In this document: positions 1 to 13,723 of the stretch, piece by piece
How the letters are laid out: each line of letters begins with the position of its first letter
Position numbering within the stretch: the stretch's first letter is position 1
NCBI RefSeq assembly: GCF_003590095.1
Contig: NC_039490.1
Location: 8,387,834 to 8,451,833, forward strand
Direction: 5' to 3'
Length of the DNA: 64,000 bases
Origin: Trichoplusia ni
Lineage: Eukaryota; Arthropoda; Insecta; Lepidoptera; Noctuidae
Program-made: the position numbers and the translations under genes
Notes under the pieces: generated by a model
Told to the model about the DNA's origin: nothing
Database searches by the model: none
The model's input: only the letters and a program-made list of their open reading frames with translations

Positions 1-439
1 TCATATTTCTAAATTCTGAACTTAACAATCAAAATTATACCTTTTATTATCGCTGCAAAGTTCAAAATTGTATAACACCTTGTCTAGTACAACAATAACA
101 TACATCCTACCTTCTTATCCTGCTCAGGCAGACCTGGAGCTGCACTGAGTACTAGATTTAAAACTTAGAACTCAGACTGTGATGTCAAAACTTTTAGGAA
201 CTTTAATGTGCAAAGCTAGTGTACTCCTAACTTGGTATAAGCAAGTGAATTTAATTTGTATAAATTGTATCTATTTAAGTGTTGAGGAAAAGGAAGTTTT
301 TAAAGCGGTGGTGGGAATGTTTTAAATAATTATTTCATAAATATAACTATAGCATTCCACGATTGCTAAACTGCGCAATTAATCGATCACAGATCAAGCG
401 TTTGTTATTAACACATCTTAAACAGCCGTTACGGGTAGT

Positions 440-622
440 CGGAAGCTGGAAAAATCTGACAACAAGTCTGACTAAGGAGTATTGTGTTGCCCAGGTAACT
501 GGGTTGAGGAGGTCAGATAGGCAGTCGCGACTTGTAAAACACTGGTACTTAACTGAATCTGGTTAGACTGGAAGCCAACCTCAACATAGTTGGAAAAGGC
601 TAGAATGATGATGATGATGGCG
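440..622 (+). repeat. 3' end of a dispersed lepidopteran LINE/SINE-like repeat
   Basis: The block reads through 'taactgggttgaggaggtca', 'ggttagactggaagcc' and 'caacatagttggaaaaggct' and ends in a GAT/ATG trinucleotide tail. A related tail lies at 56020-56155. The arrangement, a conserved 3' end followed by a short tandem tail, is that of a retroposed element. The exact family name is not certain. Confidence 0.6.
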
Positions 623-1139
623 CGGGAAAGAGAATCGTGGAGATATTTGAGGGTGGCTATGCCCTGATACTATTAACTGTTTCCTGCATTAGGCTTAATC
701 ACATTGCATTTAGAAGACTTATCCTTTCTCCTCTTGTCCGATCGGATGGTCAATCTGCCAGCGATTATAAAGTACCTAAAAGTTAACTATTGAACCTTTT
801 TAAGATTAAATAAAACTCTATCGTTAAGTACAATTAATTATTCTGTGTTATAAAAGTAAAGTATTAAGTTACTAGTAGGCGCCTCTGTAATCTATTAAAC
901 CACAATTGTTTTGCGGTCAAACCCTTGACCGCATCTATTGTTGAGAAGATTTAATTGTTTAGTCACTGCTGACCTTCAGTGAAAATTACAATAACAACTT
1001 GTAGACTTGAATTTTTGTTCAAGGTCAATTGAATTCTCTATAGGCAATAGAATTACTGATGTTTAATTATCTATACACAAATACGTATATACATAATTAT
1101 AACGTTTTTTTCCGTGTTCGGGATGAAATATGAGCAGGT

Positions 1140-1256
1140 ACATTCACGAAGTCAAACAGACTCAGGGCGAGCATTCGATTATCACACAAGCGCTTGAACC
1201 AACGACACGTCTGGCGCAATGGCTTGAGGTAACCTCAACCACTCGGCTATCCGTGA
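1140..1256 (-). repeat. SINE-like dispersed repeat (minus strand)
   Basis: On the minus strand the block begins with a 'gatagccgagtggttgaggt' motif and continues to 'gcgcttgtgtgataatcg'. The same two motifs occur in the same order on the plus strand at about 19205-19325. The first motif resembles a tRNA-type internal promoter box, so a tRNA-derived SINE fragment is the likeliest reading. Confidence 0.45.
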
Positions 1257-3214
1257 AAATTTCAACTACTTCGGTATTACAGTTCATAAGATACAGCCTT
1301 CTAACAGACAGCCGAGCTTCAGGAATATTGTCCTATTTCAACTTTTAATACCAAAATCTTTCAAAACATTGAGAATACCAAGATTCGAAACACTAACAAT
1401 CATCCCAAGACAAGTTACAAAACCACAAACCACAACTGTACTGTTCATACATTTCTCAAGTAATGACTAATGGTTAATTAGACAAATTAGTCGCAAGTCT
1501 GTAGTCTTAATAAATTCATCAGTCTTCATGCTAACAGCTGCAACTTGCCAGTCTCCCAGGAATTCCAAACCTGTCGGTATAAGCGTATGTATATTATCAA
1601 GCTTCTCTTGGGGGTTGACAGGAATGATACAAGTATGTGCGATGTCGAAATCAATATTGTCAATGCAACTGATGTGACTGTTTGCGAAATTCGTCATTCA
1701 ATTTGTAAGATGCCTAAGTGAAGATTTTATGTGGGGTTCTGAGCAAAAATGCGATGAAATTATGGACAAAATTCGATTCTGATGGAATTTGGAAATGGTA
1801 AGAACGCGGCTGAAAGTGCGGGGAGTAGATATTAAGTTGACAATATTACCATATTTTGGTCATTCCTTAATATGAATATGATGATGAGAAACAGGTTGGT
1901 ACCTCTCAATAATTAGGTAGTCGGGCGATCCCGATAAATACGTACAAACAACCGTTAAATAAAAGTTGACATCTATTGCTTCAAAACTGCTTTGTTCACG
2001 CAAATACGATCACCGAACCCCTAGACTACCTCTTCCCGACGAATTTTCATTTACCCGTAACTTAAAATGACTGAAACCTGTCTTTCTGCCTTGAAATCAC
2101 AGACATAAATATTTATTACAAAACGTAATGACACAAGGAGATTTCTACATATAAGGCTGTAAAGATGATGCAAAGAGGCAAATATCACGTCTTTACCCGG
2201 TCTCCTGAAATAGCAAATAAAAACCTATGGCCGTATTTCTTTTGTTTCGACGTCAACGATATTTTGACTCGTAAATTGAAATATATTGTTGTTGTTGTTT
2301 GGCATATAGAAGATGTACTGTGAAGAATTGGGATGTTAGATGGAGATGAGGAATTCCCTGAAGATTTTATTCTTTTGTTTAGTTATTTTAAATGAGATAT
2401 AAATAGAATTTGCTTTGATCTTCTTTTAGGTAGGAATGGGTATAAGTATCTAACTTTTTTATGGGTAAATAAAAACCCTATAGCATCCGTCCGTCACCAG
2501 AATGTTGAAAGGTTAGTTAAAATCATAGAAGTTAAGAAAAAGACTTGGATGTTGAGTAAAAATTTCAAAATTTGTTTGGCTACCAAGTTCTGTCACGATC
2601 TGGTTTTTCTTTAGAATTTTGTACATGTTCCTCAGTGTCACAGCTCTGAACCGCGCTTGACTAGTTTATACTTAGTAATATTATTCAAGAAGATAACGTA
2701 AGAACTTAACCTAAGCTTAGAATCGTTTAGATCTTTTTTACGTTCTCCAAATAGATTGGAAAAAAATGTTGAAAATGATCTCACAGGTTTATTCTGTTAC
2801 AGACTCCTACAAAGATAAATTTATTTGGATGGTCGCGTGACGTCACAATTTTGTAAGTTTCGTGCAAAACTGTAACCCTCTTAGCGTTCGCCCACTCTCA
2901 AAAGTTCAAAAGCTTTTTAATATTCAAATAGATAGACTTTCCGAACTTAAAAATACTTTATAACATTCAATCGAACCCTTTTTAGGACGATGATTTCCAC
3001 CCACGTATATCATTTTTTTATCTAGCGTGTAATAGCGTCAAATAAAAAAGCAAAATCCTCCTAAGCCTGGAGGCTTGTGCCTACAAAAATGCAAAAGTCC
3101 CTTAGCCGTTTTTTAACTTTCACACAAACCCGTTTAACCTCAAACTATGCAGTTTGTATTCTCAATTCTGATAATAATCCTTTTATATTTTTAAATACAT
3201 ATAATAGATTAATT

Positions 3215-3300
3215 ACAGTCAGAGACAGAGCAAATAATCGTGCTTATCACTCAAGCCTTTGTTCTTAGTAGGAATCGGTAAATCGGTTATAAATCTTTGT
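3215..3300 (-). repeat. SINE-like fragment (minus strand)
   Basis: The motif 'aaataatcgtgcttatcactcaagcctttg' in diverged form matches the 3' part of the repeat at 21715-21870. It is degraded, and no target duplication was found. Confidence 0.35.
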
Positions 3301-5465
3301 ATTAGAATCCAGGTTAGTATAAGTGATAACATTTATCAAACTTGCAAAACAAACCATTTCATTTCAATTCTTACTTTCTGCTATCTTTCTGAAACTGCAA
3401 TAACACCTGGTTGTGAACCCAACACCGTTTCACTCCTTGCACTCGACGCCCCAATTCGTGGATCCTTCACGAAAGTTAACAAGTTTCTTGGTATATCAAA
3501 GCCTTACAAGTTCTTCTGCTGTTCGAAACTTTTAAAAAGCTCTTTCTGCCTCGACTTGTATATTCTGTGCTATACTTAAAACTTGACCTAAAATTAATGG
3601 CAGCGGACGTAAACGCTTTCTTTGTGTTTTTGTATGGTGTTTAGTGCAGTATTTTTGTTGTTTAATTTAAAAAATATATTAAATCGTATGCGTTTTTAAA
3701 TGAATAATTAGGTAATGTTGAAATTGGTAGGCTTAAAGGATGCTAGTAAGTTTTCTGATTTTAAATGATATCACTAAAAATTCCCAAAATCATTCATTAT
3801 TTTTCGTCACTTTGACAACCTTACGTGCCTAAATGAAGAATATCCAAGAATTAAAATCTCAATAAACTCTTTAATCGAAAGCAAAGAACAACCTTTACTA
3901 TATTTTCACTACATATCCATATTTATAAATGACTCATATCAGCAATTTATCAAGCCAACGTAAGTAATCTACTTTCCATATTGATCTCCCACGCCCACAT
4001 CCTGAGAAATATTAATCACTACAACAACCCTTAGGTCCTATGGTTCACGGTTTACGGAAACCACTTATCATCCGACCGCCTGAAAGTCCTGAAACCTGCC
4101 ATACCCCATAAACTATCTGTTTCTCCCATAAATTTCAGTGAGGAGATTTCGCATGGCTTTTGTTAAGCGTATCGGTTTTGAGTCCGCGTCAAAACTCATT
4201 AAGTATCGGTCGACGATTTATATGAATACTTAAGTTGAGACACCTTGGATATATCATGCCTTTACTTTAATGTAAGTACGTGGTTAGCAGTTTTGGGTTG
4301 CTCACTTTAAATTTCTTCGGCATTTATCAAAGTAGAAAATTTTCTACGTCTGCCTTCCCTGAAAACTTTTGCTTTGTTGTTACGTGGATTTATTCTTCAG
4401 TGAGTTTTTTTGCGCTCGGAAAAGCTGCTTTTCTATGTTTAGACCTACTTGTCTAGACGTACTTAGTTCGTTTAGCGTCACCTCCAAAACATCTATTTCT
4501 TAATTTCTTCAAAATATCGATGGATTGGTTTCCGAATGTTCAGCTACGAATAAAATTATTTTCTTTCCTCCTTAATAAAATAAACATGATTTCTACAACT
4601 GATGGAGTCACTCTCAATTCGTAGCCAATTGGTGACCCCATGGCGATATTCAGTGACCTATAACAATTTACTACAAACAAATTGAAACAGAGCGAAATAA
4701 ATCAAATAAAAAAGGGTTACATGTTTGTGAAAACAATTGAATATATTCATATTTCTTTTACTTACAATTTAAACAAAGTCAACGAAGATATCAATCTTGT
4801 TTTTCCTTGTCTTGTTCTCAATCAATTAGGATTGGATGGAGATTTATTTTTATTATTTATGACAATTTCATCCAAAACAAATGTATGGAGTTTCCCTCCG
4901 ACACAAGCCTTGCCTTCACAATAAATTCTCGAGTATTATCATCATGTCTCATTTCACTTTAAATAACAAGATTATTTCTATTTGTATTACTCTCATATGA
5001 TCCATTGTTCAAGTACTTGTACTTTTAAGGATACAAAAGATAAAACCTAAGTCTTCCTTTATCCCTTAATAAAACACCCGTTCTCACCAAAATAGACCAC
5101 TCAGCGTTACACCGCATCTAATCCACAATAGGCTTATAAATTGTGTTCTACTTACCATCAATATGTTGTTTCCATTTAGCTGGTGTTCTAGTGACACATG
5201 TTGCAGAAGCACAATTAATTCAAAGAGTGTATCCGACTTGAGTTACTGTTATAACCTCCATTGTGACGACACTCTAGTACTCGTTTACGAAAGCTAGGGT
5301 TGGCAGGGATGAGTTTTTGAAATTTTGCATTATAAGAATGTTTAAATAGTAATTTGATTACACCTCTGGGACAGAATATAGAACAAAAAGGAAGGTTGGA
5401 CTAGTCTACACATTATTAAATCATTGAATCTCAACTAGGCAGTTTGTTTCCTGCCTGGTAAAATA

Positions 5466-5510
5466 TCAAAGTGTTTTCTGAAATCAAATTGATTTCAGAA
5501 AACACTTTGA
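5466..5510. repeat. Perfect 22 bp inverted repeat around one base
   Basis: Positions 5466-5487 and 5489-5510 are exact reverse complements, separated by a single A at 5488. Such a sequence would extrude a cruciform, or fold as RNA into a 22 bp stem with almost no loop. It encodes nothing recognisable. Confidence 0.95.
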
Positions 5511-5859
5511 ATCTAGTTAGAATGAAAATGAACTACAAAGCTGGAAGCAGGCAAAGTTGGGCTAGACATAAGTTGAATTTTCTAGTAGACAACCCTAGAT
5601 CGCATTGGTGTGATATATTTAGGTTAGGTTACCAAGATCTGTCGCTCTCCAGTCTGAGCAAAATACTGAAAATGTATTTTTGGTGGACTTTTTGTAATGG
5701 CTATGATATTTCATGACAACGTCGTCCATGTATCCATTAACACACCTCGTTATCATCGGGAAAAACACTAGCAAAATATTTTTCTCTTTTTCTACGCTTA
5801 AAGCTTTTACAGCTGAACTGCTGTTGGTGTTGAAGCGAGATGGAATCCTACTATATCCT

Positions 5860-6048
5860 ACTAGTCCTAATATTATAAAGGCGAAAGTAGGTATATATGA
5901 TTGTTTTTTCCTCTTTCACGCAAAAACCACTGAACGGATTTAGGCGAAACTTGGTACACAGATAGTTTATGACCAGGATACTTTTTATGTTCCCGTGAGA
6001 TCATTTTTGAATGGTAGCGGGCGGGTCCGCGGGCAACATCTAGTAATG
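5860..6048 (-). repeat. Dispersed 'cgcgacttcg' family repeat
   Basis: On the minus strand the block begins near 'actagatgttgcccgcgg' and ends with the tail 'cctttataatattaggactag' in shorter form. It shares its internal text (Ttcacgc-aaa-accactgaacggattt) with copies at 11570-11826, 16545-16700 and 23190-23370. It is a moth interspersed repeat whose class I cannot fix from this sequence. Confidence 0.55.
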
Positions 6049-9000
6049 GAATACTTTGAAAAATGTCATCCGGTTCATGTATTTATTCTGATCTTTCCAG
6101 ATCAGTGCAATATGCCTCATAGCTCAGATTTGCACGTCACGAGGCTAAAAGCCAGGCTTTATCGGAACACGATAGGTTTATTCGAGCAAAATCCACATGT
6201 TTCAGAATTCTGACGTCATGTACATTCGCAGTGGCGATGTTTGGAGGTCCTCTGCTAGCTAAATGTTGACGATACCTGTTATAGGACTAAACGGCTATAG
6301 ATCTTGCTTCAGTGACTTCTGTGAACAACTTGGTATACGAAACTATGTACACAGAACAAACAGTGTTGACAAACAAAACAGAAAAAAACACCAGTATCGG
6401 ATATAGAAGCGGTCTAGGTTATTTTAAAAAAATCTGACCATTTTAAAGTAGGTACGCACTTTTACTGAAAGGCCACATTTTTCTATTAATTTGGAAGATT
6501 ACATCAAACTTACAAATTCCAAGTACCCACCGTCATGAATTAGGTGTCAAATCAACGGAACTTCACAAAAATAGATTTCACCCTAATCTCATCACAACCC
6601 TTATAATTCACTAGAGAAAATGGAGTCGTATTCACTCGGACATTCTTCCAATCACAAGAATCCCTATTACAATTTACAACGTCGTTACTAAATACGACAA
6701 ATGCCTTTGGAAATCGAAGTGAGGTTTGAATTGTTAGTTGTTACATACTCAGGTTTGTTCCAATGATCCGTCTGAATAATTAAATAGGAAGGAAGCGATA
6801 TATTTAGGTAACGCTTAGTGATGCAGTGTAATGTCGGTGGTAATTAACTGTTTGGAAGTGGCGTTTGTTCTATTGTTATTTATAGTTAGAGTTTCCTTGG
6901 GTTCTTAGGACAAGGGAAGAGTGTGGTTAGAATTTTGAGCATACTTTGGATTTTCGTAAATTGTCTCAGATTCAACGAACAGTAAATTTGGAAAGTTACA
7001 AAAAGGTTTTTACGAGTAGTTCTTAGTAAAAAACCAAAAAGCTTTGTCCTTGTTTTAAAAATATAACATTCTATTCCTGCTACCTACTCTCGAAGCTAAC
7101 TTTAGCAAAATACATAAATGCTCAATAGTCAGCCGTTATTCGAATCAAGTTGAGGTCCGACACTCAATTGTATTGCAGTATCATCGAAGGCCATCGTATT
7201 GATTGCATCTCCCTTAAGACCAATTGCAGGATCCCTGGAGGCACTGGACAGCTATGTCCGTACGTTTGGTACCGCAGTGGACAATTACAATGACCTACTT
7301 CGAGCTATGGAGGACAGACGCAATGTTTTTATACCTTGAACGAACTAGGTCTTGCAAAGGATGATACGATTAAAAAGGAAGAAGTGAAAAAGGAAATAAA
7401 TATTGTTTATTGGAATGGAGAAATGGGATTACAGTGGTGAGTGAGTATCAGGACAGAAAGAAATGAAAAGGAAGAAATATTTGATAGAGAAAACAGAGTT
7501 TAGAGACTTAAAGTACAAAAATCCCTTCGAAATTTCAATTTAAAACATAATTCAAAGCTAGAACTCTTACCAGATAACGAAATGAAATCCATAATTAGCC
7601 ACACACGTAAATAAAACTCAACATCAAACTCCAGACACAAATGCCGCCAAAGCAAAAGTAATCCAGTCTTGTCTGAATCACGTTAATCTGAGATTAGTAT
7701 AATACCCGCAAATGTACATACTGAACATTTGTATAGCATTAATGAGTAATATCCTGTGAGCTTACGGCCAATGATTCATGATCACAAATAGATATCGGAT
7801 GCGCCGTGCAGGCCGGTCAGAACCAGATGCTGGTACTAAGGTATATGTTAATTGGTCTATTTTGGGATTTGGGATGTTCTTAATTTTTGTTGTTAATGCA
7901 ATTGGATGTTTGTCTAACTTATAATTTTTTTTTGGAAGAATTTTGAATTTTGGATCTTTTGTTGATGTGATTTTTTTTTTGATTTAAGCAAGTAATAATT
8001 AAAAAAGGCGTTGGTTGGCCTGGTTTCGAACCATCTCCACTTCATTTGCCATAGAAGTAAAATATCTTAGTCTCTTAGAAATGTCTCTTCTCCAAAAAAA
8101 AACTACCTTAGTTCAGAAAGTAGAAAATTATAAAATATGAGTTTCAATGAAAAAAAAAAACGCTGCTTTCTTTTCTTTTTCTTAATGCAGAAGCTTTCAA
8201 ATTTGCCGGAGGTATCAGTTTATTTTTCCTGGAACCCATTTAAAGCAGCATTGATATCAAATAACCATGCCAGGAAACCAGAAGAACAATAATGGATATG
8301 ACAGACGACAATCCACATGAGTACTTCAACAAACTATAAACGTCACGTTAAATAAATGCTTCGAACAGTATGTTCTATAAATTAAAACATGTAACATTCG
8401 TCGGATGCCTGTTATTGCGCGCAATTTGTGGTCAATTGAGGGAACTGGGTTACTGGCGTTGACAAACTGGAAGCGAGTAATCACACTATTATTATTAATG
8501 GGAAAGTCGGGAAGTATGTGCTTAATCGTGATGTAAGCGATTATTGTAGGATTTTCGACGGAAATTTCGAAATTTTGCCCCAAAAATTTGTAAGCCTGGT
8601 TGGTTTTTGTTGGTACAGTAATACGGGTAATTGAGCTGAAAGCAGTTTAGTTAAGGTAAATGTTATTCGACGATTCTGTTCAGCAAGTTTCAGTTATATA
8701 TCGCGGTGATCTTGTATTTTGTGTATGGATTATATATGGTATGCGGCATTGTAGATACGAGTTGTAGGATTATAACGCCGGCATCGTACTAATGTGACTT
8801 AGTTATAATACAAATGGGCTTTCTTAATTAGTCTGTGACGCTCAATAAATAGCAAAAGAAAAATTCTCATATAAGTACGAATAAGATTTAGGTATGTCTC
8901 AAATATTATCAAAGGCATATAATGTTTTGTTTTCCCGTTTTCTGCCTTAATTCCAAATCACTTGGGGTTGACACAAAATGATTATTTTTTAAAGCTTACT

Positions 9001-9784
9001 GTAACCTTTAGTGTAGGTATAGATCGACGTATAAAATCTTCAAACAGACACAATCGAAAAATTCTGACCACTTGACTTTTATGGTCCACTTTGGTGCCAA
9101 AAACAGAAATAACATCTCCCAAAAAGGCGTCCGCTACCAGTGCACCGTAAAACTTAAACTTTCGGAGCACAGCTGCACACGATAATAAATAATAAACGTT
9201 TTACATTCATGCCATCAGCAGCATTCTGTGCATTGCTTTGGAGCGACATACACAAATTATATGCGCGAGCACGCTGACTACTCAGAAATGTTATCTGGTT
9301 ACAAATATTTGGTCCAATGTTGGAATTCTGCGGCCAAGTCCCAAGTATTTTATCATAGCTTGATGAGCTGATTGCAGGCCTGAAAAATTACTACCATTTA
9401 GCAATTGCCTTACCAGTCCAAATTGTTCTTGTGAATTAATTAGGAACTTCCTTTTAGCGGGTTTTGCTTTTAAAAACAGCGATTTTGTATGGCCATTTTG
9501 TTTAATCTGAGATGGTAATTTGTAATTCTTAAAGGGATTTATTTGTTTATCTTATACAGTGTACTGTTTTAATTGAAGTATGGAGTATGCCTTTTTTTCA
9601 TTGATAATAATTTTAATTACTTGTTTCAGGTAATACAACACATTCTAATTCATTTTGTCTTCAGTTGGTAAGCGCAGTACTTAAATTCAACTAGCATTTA
9701 AGATGGTCTTAAGTGTATATCAGTCGTAACTAGTACCAAAGGTAGAAAAGACTCAGACTCAAAAGGAACAATATATACGTTTTG

Positions 9785-9945
9785 AAGTCCAGTACTTGAA
9801 GAGAAAACCGGAACCCTATTACTGAAGCTCCCCTGTCTATCAGTGTGTGCGTCTTCAGACAGTATCTCACGAACCGTCATACCTAGGCAGTTGAATTTTC
9901 ATCGATGATTTATTTCTGTTACCACTATAAAAATAAAAGAGTTTA
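9785..9945 (+). repeat. Dispersed repeat, 'gaaccctattactnaagctc' family
   Basis: The block reads 'ggaaccctattactgaagct', then a 'ctgtctatcagtgtgtgcgtc' type segment, then 'tatctcacgaaccgt' and 'ggcagttgaattttcatcga'. Related copies lie at 13425-13575, 17045-17125 and 53440-53540. It is an old interspersed element, diverged between copies. Confidence 0.6.
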
Positions 9946-11569
9946 CGAAACGGTTGTTTCGGACATCGATTTGATGGGTAATCAATTTTGTTTTTCTTTG
10001 CCTTATTTGATACAATTTAATTCACACAAGACCGATTTTTGAAAACTTGTATTATCGACATACCATAATCTTATTTGAGGATAACATATGCCTGTAAAAC
10101 ATTTCCGGTAAAAAAAAAACAAATGCTGTGTAAGTAGATCCTTCCAAGGGCCAGGGGTTTTTAAGCCAATTACTGGTCATATGGAAAATTCCTTTTTTGG
10201 GGAGTTGAATTCAAGGAAGAAGTCCTTTTATCAAATGGTCTCTGAGAAATGATAATAGCTCCCCTTATAATAAGGCTTCTGTAATTTGTGACATATGGTT
10301 GGTGTCCAATGTAAGGAGTATTAACCAAGTTTCCCGAATAAGGGGATATACATGAAGGTTCATTGCCTCCTGGTTAAATCAAGAGGAGGGATGTCAAAAA
10401 AAATCCACTTTCATGATTTTGTTTTGACACTAAATACACCTTTTCGTGGGATAAGGTAACCATGAATCTCATTAAGACCAAATTAATTGATCTCTTCTAA
10501 TAGTACGGGGTGATAATATAGAGGGGTCGTATGTTACTGGTTTTCAACGAGTTTAGGTTTAGCTTCAAAAAAATACTGCTATGAATAGTGGTTTTTGCGA
10601 TGCAAGGATAAACAAAGCCCCGTTATAGGTTTAAAATAGTTTACAACGCGATATCAAAAAATCAAACAATGCCTACAGGCAATATTAATCTTTATCATAT
10701 TGACATAAGGTTGCATTTCAATCAAAATGTATCACAATGGATATTAATATAACTTTTTTAGGTTTTATGTTCAGAATTTTTGATGTTGTTTAAGGATTAT
10801 GGAATTTATTGCTATAGTTATAAAGATAGTTATCCCATAAATTTGTTTGTGTTTTTGAATAATATGCGCCACTGTAGGACAGGATGCGATGACTAAGCAT
10901 TGAGTCAGAGATTGGGGGATAAAAAATGTCTTGGAAGTTGTGGTTAGGGTTGTCAAGAAAGGGGAAACGTTACAATTAAATACTTTAAAAAATCCATCCA
11001 ATTAGTATTCCAAAATGTATAACTTTTTAATTAATAATTATCACCGAAGAAGCATAACCTTTTTACTTTTTGCCTTAGGTAATTTAAAAAAAATATTTTT
11101 TGGACAAAATAATATTTGCGTTCACCTTTAAGCAAAACTTGTTTGTCTGCATAAAATATAACTATTCCGTATTTTATTCTATTTCCTTCTCTTCAATTCT
11201 AATATTTTAATGTAACAGTGGTCACTCGAAAATCAGTATCAAATTATCGGTGTTCAATCAGAATAGCCCGAATTGCAAACTAGACCGGAATATCATAGGC
11301 ATTTGGTAATAGCTCCAAAATGTGGCATTATATTATTTTAGTACGTGCCAACCCTGGTTATAACGAATGTAATTGTGCGACATGATTTTCTGGTCCATGA
11401 AAGTTGTTAATATGGCGACTAATAGTTCAACTAGATAAAATAATTGTTTAGCTAAAATTATTTTGTAGCTTTTAGTTTAATAATAAGTAATTAGTACATG
11501 GTATAAATGTATTGATAAAATTGGAGTGTGTCTTTGCTATATTTGAATAACCGTGTTTTATAAATGAAC

Positions 11570-11830
11570 TAGCTTTTGCCCGCGACTTCGTTCGCGTGGA
11601 CTTCAGGTTCGTCCCGTCTAGTATAGCAATGTAAGCGCAAAAATGAGTTTTTTTACGACCTCACATTAGAAACCTCAAAAATTGTAGCCTATGTGTTATT
11701 CTGATGTATAAGCTATATTGTGGTAAAGTTTCATTCAAATCCATTCAGTAGTTTTTACGTGAAAGAGTAACAAACATCCATACATCCATAATTACAAACT
11801 TTGGCCTTTATAATAGTAGTAGGATGTTAG
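11570..11830 (+). repeat. Dispersed 'cgcgacttcg' family repeat, well preserved
   Basis: The element opens with 'actagcttttgcccgcgact' and ends 'cctttataatagtagtagga', the usual head and tail of this family. It is the best preserved of the copies in the window. There is no open frame. Confidence 0.65.
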
Positions 11831-12014
11831 ATTTTTAAGCCGAAATGTAATACGGTATACATCACACGGTATACATCCCAAACTTAGCTATTATACCTAT
11901 ATAATTTTTGACAAAAGTTACCTATTACCATAGAGTATGCTGGCATTACAATAAGATCCTTCACTATATTTTGATAGTACTTGTCGTGAGAATGATTCAT
12001 TATTAAATGATGTA

Positions 12015-12150
12015 ACTGGTCAGTCGACTGTGTTCGAAGTCTCCAGTTGGACTCGCGATTCCGCCGCGTCTGCTCATGATTAAGGACTCCGGTTGGGTCC
12101 GAACTAGTCGGGCTACCCCGATAAATACGCGTGAGTAATCCATAACATCA
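12015..12150 (+). repeat. Dispersed repeat with 'cgggctaccccgataaatacg' tail
   Basis: The segment 'gactccggttgggtccgaac' followed by the tail 'gggctaccccgataaatac' recurs in diverged form at 1915-1955 and 19675-19745. No coding capacity is visible, and the family is unassigned. Confidence 0.45.
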
Positions 12151-13424
12151 TTTTATAAAGATCCTTCACATTCCAACGTTTCTGTGAAGGTACATAAATG
12201 TATATTTTTCTTGGTTATGGAATATAGCTATAGCAAGCAGCGACCAGGCATAAAAAATGTGACAGTTGTAAATATTAATAGTATTGTAAAATCGTGACTA
12301 ATACTTAGACAATATATTAGATCAAATAAAAATGAGAATTAGTATTAAATTGAACATGTCGTATAATGAAATATAATGTAGTCATAATTCAACCCCAATT
12401 AGTAGCCTCTAACATCTATGACAGATAATTGAAACAGCAGTCGTGCTAGTTTTTTTAATTAACAATACCGTATTTTAAAATCTAGTTCTATTTTTCACAT
12501 TAACGATACACGGGAGGCTACCAATAAACTGCGTCATATTTCATCCCCTTTTTATATTGCGTGTTACAAAGGTATAAAAATGGACGTCGTTATCATCGGC
12601 ATGTAAATGTGGCCCGATGGGGGAATATTACGGGTTACCCCTTGTTACCCCTTGCTTAGACCCTGGGGGCACTTATTGAAGCAAGACTCTTGTTTTTGTA
12701 TAAGTGAGACTGCGTTTTATATCGTGTAGTGCGCTGTCTTGCTTTCACGACTGCAAGTTTTTTAATGATTTGGTGGTGTCAAAGGAAACAGTTCGTGTCA
12801 GTTCAAAAGCATTCTGGTAATGGCGATTAGGCGCAGGTTTGATATCAAACCAGGTAAAGTACCAATGTACTAAGACTTTTTCACAGATATAAGTAGTTTT
12901 TAATTGTTCTAAGATACAACTGATAAATGGTGAAGGAAGATATTGTTAGGAAACCTGGATTCCAAATATTGGAATCTGACGCAGTAAACAATGCTCAAAT
13001 CTTCTCTATACATAAGGAGGCCTGAACCTAATAGTGGTTAAAAACTATCCAATTTACTAGATATGAAACCTAAAACGTCCAAACTCAATTTTCCAAGAAC
13101 TTCCCTAACACACACCATACTTGAGCAATGTAAAACCGACTTTGAAACTTAAAAATTAAAGTTCAAAATTGAGTCTTCAGTTTTACAGTGACAGATGGTT
13201 GACGGGGTCTTGCGATTGGTTTGAAAGTTCAGTAATTATTGAGTGGATTCAGTGGTGAGCTCCACCGAACTATGAAAGTCTTTAGTAAGGAATACGAACA
13301 GACGAACGAAACGAATACAATTAAGTTTAAACTGTGCCAAAGTACTTTATTTCCTAAGGTTTGTGTTCTATTGAAATCGATAACGTACTTTGTAGAGTAT
13401 TTTAATAGTCAGCATTTTTAGGGT

Positions 13425-13575
13425 TTTCGATCTAAAGGGAAAGAATTGAACCCGATTACTGAGTTTCCGCTGTCTCTTAGTGTGTCTGTCATTCGGCTGT
13501 ATGTCATGGTCCGTGATAGCAAGACGTTTGAAGAGTTGAAGTTTTCATAAATGAATGTATCTGTTATAAATTAAG
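13425..13575 (+). repeat. Dispersed repeat, 'gaaccctattactnaagctc' family
   Basis: The block contains 'gaacccgattactgagtttc', 'gtctgtcattcggctgtatg' and 'gttgaagttttcataaatga', in the same order as the copy at 9785-9945. Confidence 0.55.
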
Positions 13576-13723
13576 AATCGAAATTAAACATTCTTCGTAT
13601 GGTCATAGATTTAATTGGGGACAATTTTTTTTTCAAGTTTATTGCACGACGCCCTAGACTTAGTTTTCTTATAGATTAAGACTCGTACGATGTTATTAAC
13701 TGATGTCTGTGTCTGTAAGATTT

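Larger units (their letters stand above)
1..13714. other. No supported gene; repeat remnants only
   Basis: Short open frames here are mostly under 90 codons, start at arbitrary codons, and show no domain or splice structure I recognise. The stretch is AT-rich and contains fragments of dispersed moth repeats (listed separately), a perfect hairpin at 5466-5510, and short low-complexity tracts such as GTT repeats near 2288. It may be intergenic DNA or a long intron of a gene outside the window. Confidence 0.6.
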
